DNA of 64,000 nt, taken from NCBI RefSeq assembly GCF_030409635.1, contig NZ_JAUFQF010000003.1:1-64000 (forward strand), in the 5' to 3' direction. Positions 46,613 through 55,574 of this stretch are shown one piece after another. Made by a program: the position numbers and the translations under genes. The stretch is from Vibrio agarivorans. GTDB lineage: Bacteria; Pseudomonadota; Gammaproteobacteria; Enterobacterales; Vibrionaceae. The notes below the pieces were generated by a model. The model saw only the letters and a list, made by a program, of their open reading frames with translations, made no database searches and was not told where the DNA came from. Numbering within the stretch: position 1 is the first letter of the stretch; each line of letters opens with the position of its first letter.

Positions 46613-46948
46613 ATGAAATCATTTTTAAAAAAAACCTGTACGATTGCCATAACTCTATTTGTTGTTGGTTGCTCCGCTACCCAACATGGCAGTCCCATTA
46701 ATTTCACAAAACTTGAGCGTTTGTCTTTAGGACTATCAACTCAAGATACAGTAAAAGAAACGTTTGGATACCCACAGACTATTGAGTATCCCGACACCCG
46801 AACAATTTATAAGTACCGTTTTTATCAAAAGAAATATGCAAATGTCACAAAACAAGGTGTAGATTTTGTGTTTAATGATAAGCAACGGTTAATAGACATT
46901 ACCATCAACGATGCAAGTGACTTCGGAGAGCCAAATCAACCTCAATAG
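46613..46948 (+). CDS. BamE/SmpA-like small lipoprotein
   Basis: A lipoprotein signal ends at Cys20 (VVGC). The mature part has the BamE-type pattern LSLGLSTQDTVKETFGYPQ, then YKYRFYQKK and a final DFVFNDKQRLIDITI. Such small lipoproteins stabilise outer-membrane assemblies; here it may help the secretin or conjugation core. AAGG seven bases before the ATG. It lies after pilV and one codon before the next gene's frame. Confidence 0.7.
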   Translation: MKSFLKKTCTIAITLFVVGCSATQHGSPINFTKLERLSLGLSTQDTVKETFGYPQTIEYPDTRTIYKYRFYQKKYANVTKQGVDFVFNDKQRLIDITINDASDFGEPNQPQ

Positions 46949-46974
46949 TGGTTTGTCTCCCGACAAGGGGGAAT

Positions 46975-47448
46975 ATGCGCCTTATTAATAACAATACGAC
47001 TCGTTATGCAGTAGCGTTCACCTTTGTGTTCGCTACCCTGCTCTATACAGGTATCGTTCGTAGAACGTTCTACCTCTTACCCATCGCAGCAACAAAACTC
47101 TTCACTGGCTCTATAGGGCGACTCATCGTGCTAGTCGGTATTTTCAATGCGGTTCTATACACTCGATACATTGAACTACCTGTTACATTGTTTCTAGACA
47201 GATTGAGCCACCTAATGACCTACTCTGATGTCACAGGCTCTCTATATGAAGTGATTGAAGGAATTTCGAGAGAGGCGATACCACAAAGCTATGAGGCTCT
47301 AAAAATCACCTGTGTGAACTTTTGGCATAAAGAGCTTTTTTTCTTTATTCCTATGTTTGAATACTGGCTGCTAGGCTTCATGTTTTTGGGTATCCTTATC
47401 ATGTCCATTACCTTTGATTGGATACGAAACCGCTTAGTACATGTATAG
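46975..47448 (+). CDS. Membrane protein, 157 aa
   Basis: Not recognised. Hydrophobic segments at about residues 10-28, 43-62 and 125-148 suggest an inner-membrane protein with one loop of about 60 residues. ATG 46975 (MRLINNNT) is preferred because AAGGGGG is directly upstream; an earlier frame start at 46948 overlaps the lipoprotein stop. Its end overlaps the convergent IcmV-like gene by 15 bases, which is unusual and means the two mRNAs are complementary there. Confidence 0.6.
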   Translation: MRLINNNTTRYAVAFTFVFATLLYTGIVRRTFYLLPIAATKLFTGSIGRLIVLVGIFNAVLYTRYIELPVTLFLDRLSHLMTYSDVTGSLYEVIEGISREAIPQSYEALKITCVNFWHKELFFFIPMFEYWLLGFMFLGILIMSITFDWIRNRLVHV

Positions 47449-48129
47449 GAGCGGCAACCATGCCCTTAAATCCCCTTCCTTAAGGGCATGAACAAACCTA
47501 CCTCGTGAAGTAAACTCATCATTGATCACCGCGAAAGCGTGATAACAATAGTTCAGGTACAAAAGAGCGCAGACAGCAAAAGCAAAAAGATTAGTCATAA
47601 ATCTCAGCCACAACCCCCCACTGACATTAGCGCTAAACAGTAAGTCAGTCCCACTATCTAAGAAACCAAAGAACCCAAATGCCAAGAATGCAATGACTAT
47701 GTACAGGCTGAGCGCAAGGTTGCGCACGTTTCGGTTAAACACCTGCTCATCCACACCAAGACTTTCCACCAGCGTATAGCGTATCGGTAATTTCTCATCT
47801 TCGAGGAACGCAAGCTTGTTTACCTCTGCGTTCCCGTAGACCATGAACTTAAAGTCATGAGCGATCTGATTGAGAAAGACTTGCTGATAAGTGCTATTGG
47901 TCTTTAGCTGACCGACTGTACAATCTGCACTGACCTTAAAGTGATGATAGACAACCTTCCGAATAACACTAGGAGAACGAACTTCCTCCACTTTAACGAC
48001 ATCATCTTTCTGCCCCTCATTATAGGGAGCAATATCATGCTTTTCTGAATAGTCGGAAGGAGCATAGCTTTGTGGCAAGCTGTGGGCTTTTACCGTTGGT
48101 AAGGTGTAATCATCATTACTATTGGACAT
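47434..48129 (-). CDS. IcmV/TraX-like membrane protein
   Basis: A soluble N-terminal half of about 115 residues is followed by membrane helices (about 132-152 and 170-192) and the stretch NYCYHAFAVINDEFTSRG, which resembles the helix pair and 'FRYHFWYFQI' segment of IcmV. It is directly next to dotA, as icmV-dotA and traX-traY are. IcmV is an inner-membrane Dot/Icm component. The call rests mainly on layout and neighbourhood. Confidence 0.45.
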   Translation of the reverse strand: MSNSNDDYTLPTVKAHSLPQSYAPSDYSEKHDIAPYNEGQKDDVVKVEEVRSPSVIRKVVYHHFKVSADCTVGQLKTNSTYQQVFLNQIAHDFKFMVYGNAEVNKLAFLEDEKLPIRYTLVESLGVDEQVFNRNVRNLALSLYIVIAFLAFGFFGFLDSGTDLLFSANVSGGLWLRFMTNLFAFAVCALLYLNYCYHAFAVINDEFTSRGRFVHALKEGDLRAWLPLLYMY

Positions 48130-50795
48130 TATGCATTAGTCTCCGAATGTTCACTTTTTTTAGTCTTTGGATCTTTTGCATCACTGGCGCTTGGTTGAGA
48201 GCCTGTATTCTTTTTCTTGCTATTGTTCTCAAATGCCCCTTTCAGCTCATCCATCTTTTGCGACAAACCTGTGATCCCATTTTGGGCAGCCGCATAGTCC
48301 TCGGCATTAGAGCCGAATGCTCCACCCGTGATAATTGAGCTGAACCAATTGCCTACTACGTCAACAAGCATTGAGATAGTCCTAAACGTGTAGAGACAAA
48401 TATAAAATGCGACAAATGCATAACCTACAAAGAAAATGATTGTGGAGAGAACATTGTCTAGGACGCCAGCACTAGACAGTTTATTTACGAAGGTCGTTAG
48501 CCATACAACATTTAAGATTGAAAGCCCGACATAGCCGAGTGTCAGACTCATCCAAAACCCAATCACAATTAGCGATTGCCTTAGAAAGATACCAAACAAC
48601 AAGCTCAAGATTCGCTCCGTATCAGGTGCGAACATACCATCCCCCTTGGGAGCAGCCATGAGGATAGCGGTCAAAGGTATAGCCGCTTGAGCAGAGTACA
48701 ATGTAAAGAACACCCCTATTAAAATGAACACCCAACCAACCGAAGGTATAAGCGGAATTCCGTACATGGCAATTAAACTGGTCAGAGTTAGCGCCCAATA
48801 CATCTGGCTTAAGGCTGAAATTAGGTCGTTGCCCATTAGGATAATGGTACGAGCAAAAGTTTCGGGTATGAGCATCAAGATGGATGACGCACCACCTGTC
48901 CACACGTTCATACCGAGAACTCGACCTTCTTGGTTGAGCTTTAATGATTGAAAGAAAGCTTCTAAAACTCGACTTGCCATACGCATTGAATATGCCAAAT
49001 CGCGAGTGTTTTCCCCCATTTGATTAAGAAGTGCGTAAGGAGAGGTTGTTCCGTGCAAATCCAACATGATGCTATTTTCGGTAGCTGAAAGCATTGAACG
49101 GTTATCACTAACCGAACCTAGTAAAACACCTGACTCCCCAAAATTTAACCAATTGCCAGCTCCCCAAATTGACTCAACCACCCAAATAGTCGCTTTTGTA
49201 AAAAAAGCGAGATCTTGTTTGGATTGAGGCGTTGGTACAAAGTACGATGCCCACATACCCGTATCAACTGGATAAGTTTTGCCGTTGACTGAAATTGTGT
49301 CTGGTAAAGAGTCCGTGACTTGTCCCTTTGTGCTTGAGTGAGCCAAGATAACATCAAAGCCTTTAAGGACATGACCAGCCGATTCACAACTGGGTTCGTT
49401 CTTGTCTAGCCGTTTATTGATAGCACTACCTATCGAACCGAAGAAACCTGCTTTTTGACAAAGCTGTACATCGGATATGTCATTGGTCTTGACCGTAATC
49501 CCGTTAATGTGTCGTTCCACACCATAAAGAATATCCGAGATCCCTTGAAAAATTGCCCAATATGAACCTGCAGACACCCAACCATTGAGGTACTTATCGT
49601 AAATCATATTAGAAAAACTAGATGTTGATGAACCATCGGTAGTACCACTGAATGTGGACAACATAGACTCAGAAGCCAGCTCACCCTCGGCTTTTTCAAA
49701 ATAGGACTGTCTGAGAGTGAGGTAATTAAGAGCATCCGTAGCGCGAGCTATTTCGTTTTGTAGAACTTTATCACCATACCCATTTTGCAGAGCACCTATG
49801 TTCAGCACCTTATCTGGTTCGATGGCATTATCACCCTTTTGGTCAGCTACCGTATCTCGCAAATCTTTATAACTGAGTGCAGAGAACGCCCTGTAATAAC
49901 GATCAGCAAACTGCTCGAAATTTCTGAGTTCGACCATATATCTATTAACAGCAGCGTTAATGTTTTCTGCTTTTAGTTTGGTTAATCCCAAGAAAAGGTT
50001 GTTAGAAATGGTATCTAATACCGAACCCTCGTCACTTGAAGCAGTCGCTAAGTAATCAAGCGCAACAGAGCCACACGCTGCAGCTTTACCACCAAAATAA
50101 ATCTCCTGAGTGAAATAATAGTCAGAGTGACTTTCCATCGCCTCTACATCAGAAAGTGAGTCAACACCTCGCAAACCTCGCTTCATACTTCCCTTTGTGG
50201 GATCAACTTGAAAAAGCTCGTTGATATAAAAGCGATTCTGACCAGCGTCTTTCCCCACTGTCTGATAATAAAATTCATTACAAACGAAAACAAAAGCCAA
50301 TGAGCGCGATTTACCATACGTGTTTCTAATATTGTGGTTAGAAGAGATGTTGTATTGAAGCGCCCCAGAACCACTTAGTTGCCATAGCGTATCCGCTACT
50401 GCTCCCCCCCAAATAGACGTGTAAGCTACTCCCACCTGTCCATTACCAATATGGACGTTGTGCTCAGCAAGTTTACTCACACCATACGTGGTCGGCATAA
50501 TAACTAGCAAACCAAGAGAGACTCGCAGAACGGTAAACGGTGATTGACCTGCTAGGATGTTTGCGGTTGCCGCTCCGCTAAAGATACCTTTGCCTCCAAT
50601 GAAGACAATCATGCACATCAGCCCGAAGATAGCGACTATATTCATTGCGGCTATGAGCAACATCAAGGTTGAAACAGGATGGGTTATAGCGACATCTGCC
50701 CCTGTTAACGCATAGACCCATTGCCCAAGACCTAGTGAATACCAATGCATTATTGAAGGGTTAACAAAATTATCTAATATCGAGGTTTCATCCAT
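48129..50795 (-). CDS. dotA: Type IVB polytopic membrane protein DotA (TraY)
   Basis: An 888-residue integral membrane protein with helices near residues 35-65, 85-105, 635-680, 690-720 and 740-800. The N-terminal WYSLGLGQWVYALTG and GAATANILAGQSPF agree with DotA/TraY. Between the two membrane parts lies a very large extracytoplasmic region (about 110-620) containing cysteines. The last 60 residues are Lys/Ser/Asn-rich and cytoplasmic. DotA is the large channel-associated subunit. It overlaps the IcmV-like gene by one base and is one base after the previous gene's stop. Confidence 0.88.
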   Translation of the reverse strand: MDETSILDNFVNPSIMHWYSLGLGQWVYALTGADVAITHPVSTLMLLIAAMNIVAIFGLMCMIVFIGGKGIFSGAATANILAGQSPFTVLRVSLGLLVIMPTTYGVSKLAEHNVHIGNGQVGVAYTSIWGGAVADTLWQLSGSGALQYNISSNHNIRNTYGKSRSLAFVFVCNEFYYQTVGKDAGQNRFYINELFQVDPTKGSMKRGLRGVDSLSDVEAMESHSDYYFTQEIYFGGKAAACGSVALDYLATASSDEGSVLDTISNNLFLGLTKLKAENINAAVNRYMVELRNFEQFADRYYRAFSALSYKDLRDTVADQKGDNAIEPDKVLNIGALQNGYGDKVLQNEIARATDALNYLTLRQSYFEKAEGELASESMLSTFSGTTDGSSTSSFSNMIYDKYLNGWVSAGSYWAIFQGISDILYGVERHINGITVKTNDISDVQLCQKAGFFGSIGSAINKRLDKNEPSCESAGHVLKGFDVILAHSSTKGQVTDSLPDTISVNGKTYPVDTGMWASYFVPTPQSKQDLAFFTKATIWVVESIWGAGNWLNFGESGVLLGSVSDNRSMLSATENSIMLDLHGTTSPYALLNQMGENTRDLAYSMRMASRVLEAFFQSLKLNQEGRVLGMNVWTGGASSILMLIPETFARTIILMGNDLISALSQMYWALTLTSLIAMYGIPLIPSVGWVFILIGVFFTLYSAQAAIPLTAILMAAPKGDGMFAPDTERILSLLFGIFLRQSLIVIGFWMSLTLGYVGLSILNVVWLTTFVNKLSSAGVLDNVLSTIIFFVGYAFVAFYICLYTFRTISMLVDVVGNWFSSIITGGAFGSNAEDYAAAQNGITGLSQKMDELKGAFENNSKKKNTGSQPSASDAKDPKTKKSEHSETNA

Positions 50796-50796
50796 T

Positions 50797-51435
50797 TTAG
50801 CTACCCCCAGTGAACATTAACCAAGTCTCAGTAGGACGCATTAAGAGTGTGCCCATGATGATTTGCATACAGCAAGCCATAAACCCTTTCTGCGGTTGCC
50901 CAGAGCCTCCACCCAATTTTGAAAACGACACCCACCCCATCGTGTAACAAATAGTGCCGAGCATCGCTATAACTGCGGTGAAAAACTCAAAGAACGTTTT
51001 GTTGACAGCATGTTCAGTCCAAGAGCCAGAATTGTAGATGCCTAACTCATAGTGAATACAACCAACGGAATCACCTGCGCTACAGCTAATTGAGCGCAGA
51101 ACATCTACTGAGTAAGGTTCAAAAGATTGGAACAGTAACGTGTTACTGACTATGGCTTGACCAAGCCCGAAACTCGTTAGGAAAACGCTTGCAACTACTT
51201 TGGCTGCGATTTCTTGTAGAGAGACATCAGCCATTTGCATCGACATCATCGAATAGTTCCCCGTCAGTGATCTGACACGGTAAATCGACATGATAGCGGT
51301 AAACATTAGCACCACACCGATAGCTAATGCGAGTCTTTCCACCAGCCAATATAAGGCGGGTATTTCAGAGGTTAATACATAATTAAGTACGTCCTCTAAT
51401 TTCGATCCAGTACCTACAACCTCTGATTCTTCCAT
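50797..51435 (-). CDS. Inner-membrane protein upstream of DotA, 212 aa
   Basis: Hydrophobic segments at about residues 32-50, 75-100, 148-168 and 183-203, with two cysteines in a loop (SCSAGDSVGC), indicate an inner-membrane protein. The late segment (FMACCMQIIMGTLLMRPTETW) is reminiscent of DotE/IcmC-type proteins, but this is weak. Its close spacing with dotA (one base) makes a role in the same subcomplex likely. No strong ribosome site is present, suggesting coupling to the gene before. Confidence 0.5.
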   Translation of the reverse strand: MEESEVVGTGSKLEDVLNYVLTSEIPALYWLVERLALAIGVVLMFTAIMSIYRVRSLTGNYSMMSMQMADVSLQEIAAKVVASVFLTSFGLGQAIVSNTLLFQSFEPYSVDVLRSISCSAGDSVGCIHYELGIYNSGSWTEHAVNKTFFEFFTAVIAMLGTICYTMGWVSFSKLGGGSGQPQKGFMACCMQIIMGTLLMRPTETWLMFTGGS

Positions 51436-51436
51436 G

Positions 51437-52537
51437 CTATTGACTCATGACTTTTAATTGAAGAGCAGCAAGCGCATTAGTAGAATTAACGGCTTCCAGT
51501 TGAAGGAAATTCAAACGAAGTGAGAGGGCTTCCATTTCACCTAGCATTCTGATGACCTGCTCACTTGAGGTCATCTTACTGTCTGTATCAGCCATCCTGT
51601 TCCAGTCATGTTTTTGAGCAGGGGTTAGCTGCTCCCAATTGGTAGGTAGTCCATCCTTATCATTGGTGTTCGACAGTAGTTTTATAAATTGCTCGCTGTT
51701 GTAGTAATTAACTTGCTCTTCCAACATTGCCATTTGGCTTGCGCTACCGTCAGGTTGTGGTTGATTCATCCTTTTGATTCTACTCAGTGCGCCATTGGGT
51801 ATCGACCGTAAAACATGCCCCCTCGCCCATGTACTGACCTCTAAAGAGCCACTAACAGAATTCGGGTCTAACATGTCACCATTAGCTAATCTTGGTAGGT
51901 CGTCAGGCTCTTCCACACCCAAAAGGAGAGATAAAGCCAAGTCATGCTCATCTGCATTTTCTGGTGTCATTGGAGCGTCTGAAAGTCCAAGTAACTTAGA
52001 GCCATCGAGGACATTTAATAATTTACTGCCATCTTTGTCCTTTACGGCATTGTTAATCTCAGAAGCTATTTCATTTCTACGGTTCTGAACTCGATCACAG
52101 TTAAGCCCACTACCTCCTGTACCACAATCGGTTATTTGAGATTGATTGTTTTCAAAGAGGGCTTCGGTGAGTGGGTTTTCACATGTCGAGGTCATGCTAT
52201 TTAAATAACCCTTTACTCGCTTGAAGGATTCACAAGCTGACGGTGAAGCAGAATACCGCTCTTCGGAAGCAGCATTTTGAGTTGTTGAAATCGCACTGGT
52301 TGTAGCCGAGATATTAGCACTTTGCATATATTCTTGGCGCATCATCTCGTAAAGTGAAATAGCTTTGTCTTGAGTCATCGTAGCTAAATACATGCTCTTT
52401 TCTTCAAGCCAAATTGCGGCTGTTTTTGCCATTTCTTGTAAGTGCAATGCATTACCAGTTGGGTCGGTGCATACCACCGCAAAGGCAGGGGAGCTACTTA
52501 GCGTGAACACGAGTAACGTGAGTGGTTTTAGCCTCAT
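51437..52537 (-). CDS. Exported helical protein, paralogue of the 57839 protein
   Basis: A signal peptide (about 1-20, ending AFA) is followed by a helical protein of 345 residues with several cysteines in the first half. ISATTSAISTTQNAASEERY aligns with IRAVTSALSITQNLAAASR in the protein at 57839, and the C-terminal helix (SEQVIRMLGEMEALSLRLNF) with SDQALRVLATSRARNLKNEF. Role unknown; it may be a periplasmic transfer factor comparable in plan to VirB5. It overlaps the preceding gene by four bases, with AGGA nine bases before its ATG. Confidence 0.6.
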   Translation of the reverse strand: MRLKPLTLLVFTLSSSPAFAVVCTDPTGNALHLQEMAKTAAIWLEEKSMYLATMTQDKAISLYEMMRQEYMQSANISATTSAISTTQNAASEERYSASPSACESFKRVKGYLNSMTSTCENPLTEALFENNQSQITDCGTGGSGLNCDRVQNRRNEIASEINNAVKDKDGSKLLNVLDGSKLLGLSDAPMTPENADEHDLALSLLLGVEEPDDLPRLANGDMLDPNSVSGSLEVSTWARGHVLRSIPNGALSRIKRMNQPQPDGSASQMAMLEEQVNYYNSEQFIKLLSNTNDKDGLPTNWEQLTPAQKHDWNRMADTDSKMTSSEQVIRMLGEMEALSLRLNFLQLEAVNSTNALAALQLKVMSQ

Positions 52538-52830
52538 AGTTCTATGTCCTGATCGAGTGCGTTCGCTAACTCATTATCATCGAGTCGTTTAGTGTGCTGA
52601 ACCTCAAGGTCTTTAAAGTCATAAACTGGTTGGTTTGCATTCGTCACCAAAGAGACCAACTCTTTAGCCTCACCCTCAGTGGTTGGACTATGAAAATCTG
52701 TAATTTTTTTCAAAAAGTCATCAAATGAGAGAGCAGTATCAGGGTTATGTTTTGCCATAGAGTTGATAGCCAATACGTCAACGTCACGCTGTAACGCACC
52801 GATGGCAATCACTGAACTTGAGAATTTCAT
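52534..52830 (-). CDS. Hypothetical small protein, 98 aa
   Basis: Not recognised. It is a soluble acidic protein starting at ATG 52830 (MKFSSSVIAIGALQRD), with GGAAG eight bases upstream and a predicted promoter at 52864-52869. It is the first gene of the dotA operon and overlaps the next by four bases (ATGA). Reading from further upstream would run into the promoter, so the shorter start is preferred. Confidence 0.6.
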   Translation of the reverse strand: MKFSSSVIAIGALQRDVDVLAINSMAKHNPDTALSFDDFLKKITDFHSPTTEGEAKELVSLVTNANQPVYDFKDLEVQHTKRLDDNELANALDQDIEL

Positions 52831-52854
52831 ATTGTAAACTTCCGTGCTAATATG

Positions 52855-52878
52855 CATTTGAATATTATAAATCAAATG
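52855..52878 (-). promoter_or_regulatory. Promoter/operator of the dotA operon (divergent region)
   Basis: Minus-strand TATAAT at 52869-52864. The 20 bases at 52878-52859 (minus) read CATTTGATTTATAATATTCA and differ at one base from those at 57216-57235. CATTTGA (52855-52861) and TCAAATG (52872-52878) form a perfect 7-base inverted repeat around the -10 box, a likely repressor site. It may also control the divergent gene at 52876. Confidence 0.6.
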
Positions 52879-53337
52879 ACAAAAACTACAATGACAGATT
52901 CTCAAGCTCAGCCAACACTTACCGACTACAAGGTATTTAAAGATCGTTATCTATCACAATTTAGCCAAGAGACTTTAGAGTACCTTGGAACACTAGAAAC
53001 GAAAGAGCCTTGGGCTATCTATGTACAAATGGAACGCATAGTTGAGACATTTAATATGCTACCAGCCATTTGCAACAATCCGTTGGAGGAAAGGGACTTA
53101 GAACTGATCTCTAAACTCATTCGTCTAGTCGCCTACCTACCCTTTCGTGAGTCGATGACCGCTCTGGCATGGCTAGGATTCGAGAACGAAGAATACGGTT
53201 ACGCCATCTATCGTATTGCCTATGACTGCTATAACGATAACAGCGCAGAATATGCAAATGCACACATCATCATCGAACGTACAAAAGTGATGGCTAGGAT
53301 AGCCATGCTGCATCAGATCATGGGAGTAAAGGCATGA
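52876..53337 (+). CDS. IcmW-like candidate protein, about 153 aa
   Basis: A soluble helical protein. The end (LISKLIRLVAYLPFRESMTALAWL, then IIIERTKVMARIAMLHQI) follows the layout I recall for IcmW (..F-IRIV.., then LKRNIVFERLRLLSRVF). IcmW and IcmS form a chaperone pair for Dot/Icm substrates; IcmW has not, to my knowledge, been described in IncI-type plasmids, so this is tentative. The start may be 52876, 52891 or further left at 52852; no strong ribosome site is seen. It overlaps the next gene by four bases. Confidence 0.4.
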   Translation: MTKTTMTDSQAQPTLTDYKVFKDRYLSQFSQETLEYLGTLETKEPWAIYVQMERIVETFNMLPAICNNPLEERDLELISKLIRLVAYLPFRESMTALAWLGFENEEYGYAIYRIAYDCYNDNSAEYANAHIIIERTKVMARIAMLHQIMGVKA

Positions 53338-54350
53338 CACGAACCCTCACCCTTTCGTTATCAAGTATTGCGCTAGCTTTAGTAACATCAGGTTTTTCTA
53401 CAAAACCGAATGCGGCGGAAACATGGACGCTGGAATTATCACAAAGTTGCGATTCATTTACTCTAGAACTCCCCTTACCTGCATTAGATGCCTCATGCGA
53501 TCTCGACACACGCTCAGGCAACCCGAGTAATTGGTTCAATCCATTTGAAACCTGCTCTCTCGATTTTGACATGATTGGTCTACCTACAATGGGCGATATT
53601 GCGGCTGGGATTGCAGGTCAAGTATGTGACTTGGTAAAAGATGTGAAAAGCCAAACAATCGATAAAGTATTGGATGAAATCAATGCCACCATTCCAGATG
53701 ACATTTTTGATGACATCACGGGCGAGCTAGACCTCAATGGTTCATCAGGTTCATCAGGTGGAACAGACACCAGTTGGCGTGATAATGACGTGGCGCAACC
53801 CGACCAAGACAATCAGACATGCTACACCTCGGATGTCAATGGAAGCACCATCACAGTACCTTGTGATATTGCGCAAAGCGATCCTAACAATGCCAATGCC
53901 TGTTATTTTAAATCAACCAGTTATTCAAATCCGTTCACCTCTACAGAATGCTCACGTTACACACAAGAGAGCGAAATATGCATTGCTGACTGGGTTAGAA
54001 ACAATGAGACAGGACAGTTAGAACCCCAGCTATCGCAATGTACTACCGCCTTAAGGCAAACCAACGCAGAAGCTTGTTCAACATCTTCTGGTGGCATTTC
54101 GTATTGTCGAGACCTGAACCAAGAGCCATCTCAAATGCAGCGTTTATGCTCTATCGCGAACGAATACGGGTCAACTACTGGCTCTTGCTATCAAATTGAC
54201 AAGACATGTTACGGTCATTTCAATGGTGTTTTTCAAGCTGCATCATGCTCGCTATTTCATGACAACTATTTCAACCAACAAGCACAAGGCAGTTATGATG
54301 ATTTCTGGTCGAACATCCGTACTACTGACAGAAAGTACAGTCACGGCTAA
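53334..54350 (+). CDS. Exported cysteine-rich protein, 338 aa
   Basis: A signal peptide (about residues 1-28, ending NAA) is followed by a mature protein with about 20 cysteines, many in the last 180 residues (for example NQTCYTSD, NACYFKST, TGSCYQIDKTCYGHF). A Gly/Ser/Asp linker lies near 130-150. Not recognised; it is clearly a disulphide-rich periplasmic or surface protein. A DsbC-like protein is encoded nearby at 55575, a plausible folding helper. It overlaps the preceding gene (ATGA) and the topoisomerase gene by more than 50 bases. Confidence 0.65.
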   Translation: MTRTLTLSLSSIALALVTSGFSTKPNAAETWTLELSQSCDSFTLELPLPALDASCDLDTRSGNPSNWFNPFETCSLDFDMIGLPTMGDIAAGIAGQVCDLVKDVKSQTIDKVLDEINATIPDDIFDDITGELDLNGSSGSSGGTDTSWRDNDVAQPDQDNQTCYTSDVNGSTITVPCDIAQSDPNNANACYFKSTSYSNPFTSTECSRYTQESEICIADWVRNNETGQLEPQLSQCTTALRQTNAEACSTSSGGISYCRDLNQEPSQMQRLCSIANEYGSTTGSCYQIDKTCYGHFNGVFQAASCSLFHDNYFNQQAQGSYDDFWSNIRTTDRKYSHG

Positions 54351-55557
54351 TGTAGTTTGTCGTCTGACTGGACTAGAGACATTTTCAACCCGAGGGCATA
54401 TCTATGATTTTGCCTTAGAGGACAACATAGTGTCTCTTAAGCCAAAGTCTATTCCTTTGCTTGAGCGCTTACGACTGTTTAACCGTAGTGACTTACATAT
54501 CTTGATTGCGACAGATAGTGACCAACAAGGCGAACTTATTGCTGCACACGTTAAGGCACTAACGCCAAAGGCAACCCATCAGCGCGTTCATATTAGGTCG
54601 CTGACCTCCGAAGACATTTATACAGCCATAGATAGACCTACTGGTTTTTCTGAAAAACTGGCAACGGAAGCAGCATACCTAAGAGTTCTAAACCTACGAC
54701 TAAAAGAACAATCCAAAGGAGGTAGTTTTCTAACGACTACAGGGCTTACTCTGTCAAAAAGTCTTCTTGAGCGTGGCACTTCTAGAGAGTGGACAAATCA
54801 CACTGTAAACGTGGGCGGTAAAGAGCTATACACCAAACTTCCACCAGCGATGAACACCATTCATCCAATCAAAGTCAATAAGATCCAACCATGCAACACG
54901 AGAGCTATCGCAACTGCTGCTGTGTTTAGTAACATACCCAATGTTCACGAGCAGCTTCAAAACGCTTATGAAAACCAAGAATTGTCATACGTTCGCACCG
55001 ACTCAACGACATTACCTCTTTCAAACTCACTGTATTCTGGGCATACAGGAACAGATGAACTGAATGATGCTCACTACGCTCTTCACAATTTGACACCGTA
55101 CGACAGCGATCTAACAAGGCTTGTTTACAAAATTAATGAGTCAGCTTGTACAGACAATCTTCATGCAGTTGAGCTTGAATCGGGGTTTGGTGCGACAATA
55201 GCAATCGATGAGCCTTTACCAGACCATAGGATAACCCCCGAACAAGACATAATGCTTCATCTAGCCACCGACCCTGACACTTTTCCTTCGGTCATTACTA
55301 GTCATACACCCAAATACCGTCAATTTCTATACAATGGGGAAAGCCTCAATCATAAATTAATGGACAGTTTGTTACTTGAGGGGAAGCGTGTAATGCCTGA
55401 TTTAATCGAGCATGGCGTTAAACGAACCATTGAGCTTTTGGCGATTGAAACGCCACAGATGCAAGTTCAAATGAGAGAAGCTATTGAAGCCGAACAACTG
55501 GCATTAAAAAAGCCTGTAAAAACAGGCTTTGCACTGGACATGATAAATCCAATGTAG
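54298..55557 (+). CDS. Short type IA topoisomerase-like protein
   Basis: A Toprim start (SVLLTESTVTAN, Glu12) is followed by ATDSDQQGELIAAH and, later, LSYVRTDSTTLPLS with the catalytic tyrosine at 231 (numbered from ATG 54298). The fold order fits type IA, but the acidic motif DxDxE reads D73-S-D75-Q-Q77, so the usual Glu and Arg are both Gln. At 419 residues it is much shorter than TopA/TopB and lacks the C-terminal DNA-binding part. ATG 54295/54298 is supported by AAGG 5-8 bases upstream. It may be weak, specialised or inactive. Confidence 0.7.
   Translation: MISGRTSVLLTESTVTANVVCRLTGLETFSTRGHIYDFALEDNIVSLKPKSIPLLERLRLFNRSDLHILIATDSDQQGELIAAHVKALTPKATHQRVHIRSLTSEDIYTAIDRPTGFSEKLATEAAYLRVLNLRLKEQSKGGSFLTTTGLTLSKSLLERGTSREWTNHTVNVGGKELYTKLPPAMNTIHPIKVNKIQPCNTRAIATAAVFSNIPNVHEQLQNAYENQELSYVRTDSTTLPLSNSLYSGHTGTDELNDAHYALHNLTPYDSDLTRLVYKINESACTDNLHAVELESGFGATIAIDEPLPDHRITPEQDIMLHLATDPDTFPSVITSHTPKYRQFLYNGESLNHKLMDSLLLEGKRVMPDLIEHGVKRTIELLAIETPQMQVQMREAIEAEQLALKKPVKTGFALDMINPM
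55506..55530 (-). terminator. Minus-strand Rho-independent terminator inside the topoisomerase gene
   Basis: A perfect 9-base stem, AAAGCCTGT / ACAGGCTTT with a four-base loop, is followed on the minus strand by a run of six T in total. It is placed 45-70 bases beyond the stop of the DsbC-like gene at 55575, so it should end that minus-strand transcript while coding for the last residues of the convergent topoisomerase. Confidence 0.75.
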
Positions 55558-55574
55558 GTGGCACGTTATCCAGA

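Noticed and set aside
47459..47490. Perfect 11-base inverted repeat CATGCCCTTAA / TTAAGGGCATG
   Set aside because: It lies inside the IcmV-like coding sequence (HALKEGDLRAW) with a ten-base loop and no T run on either side, so I do not call it a terminator.
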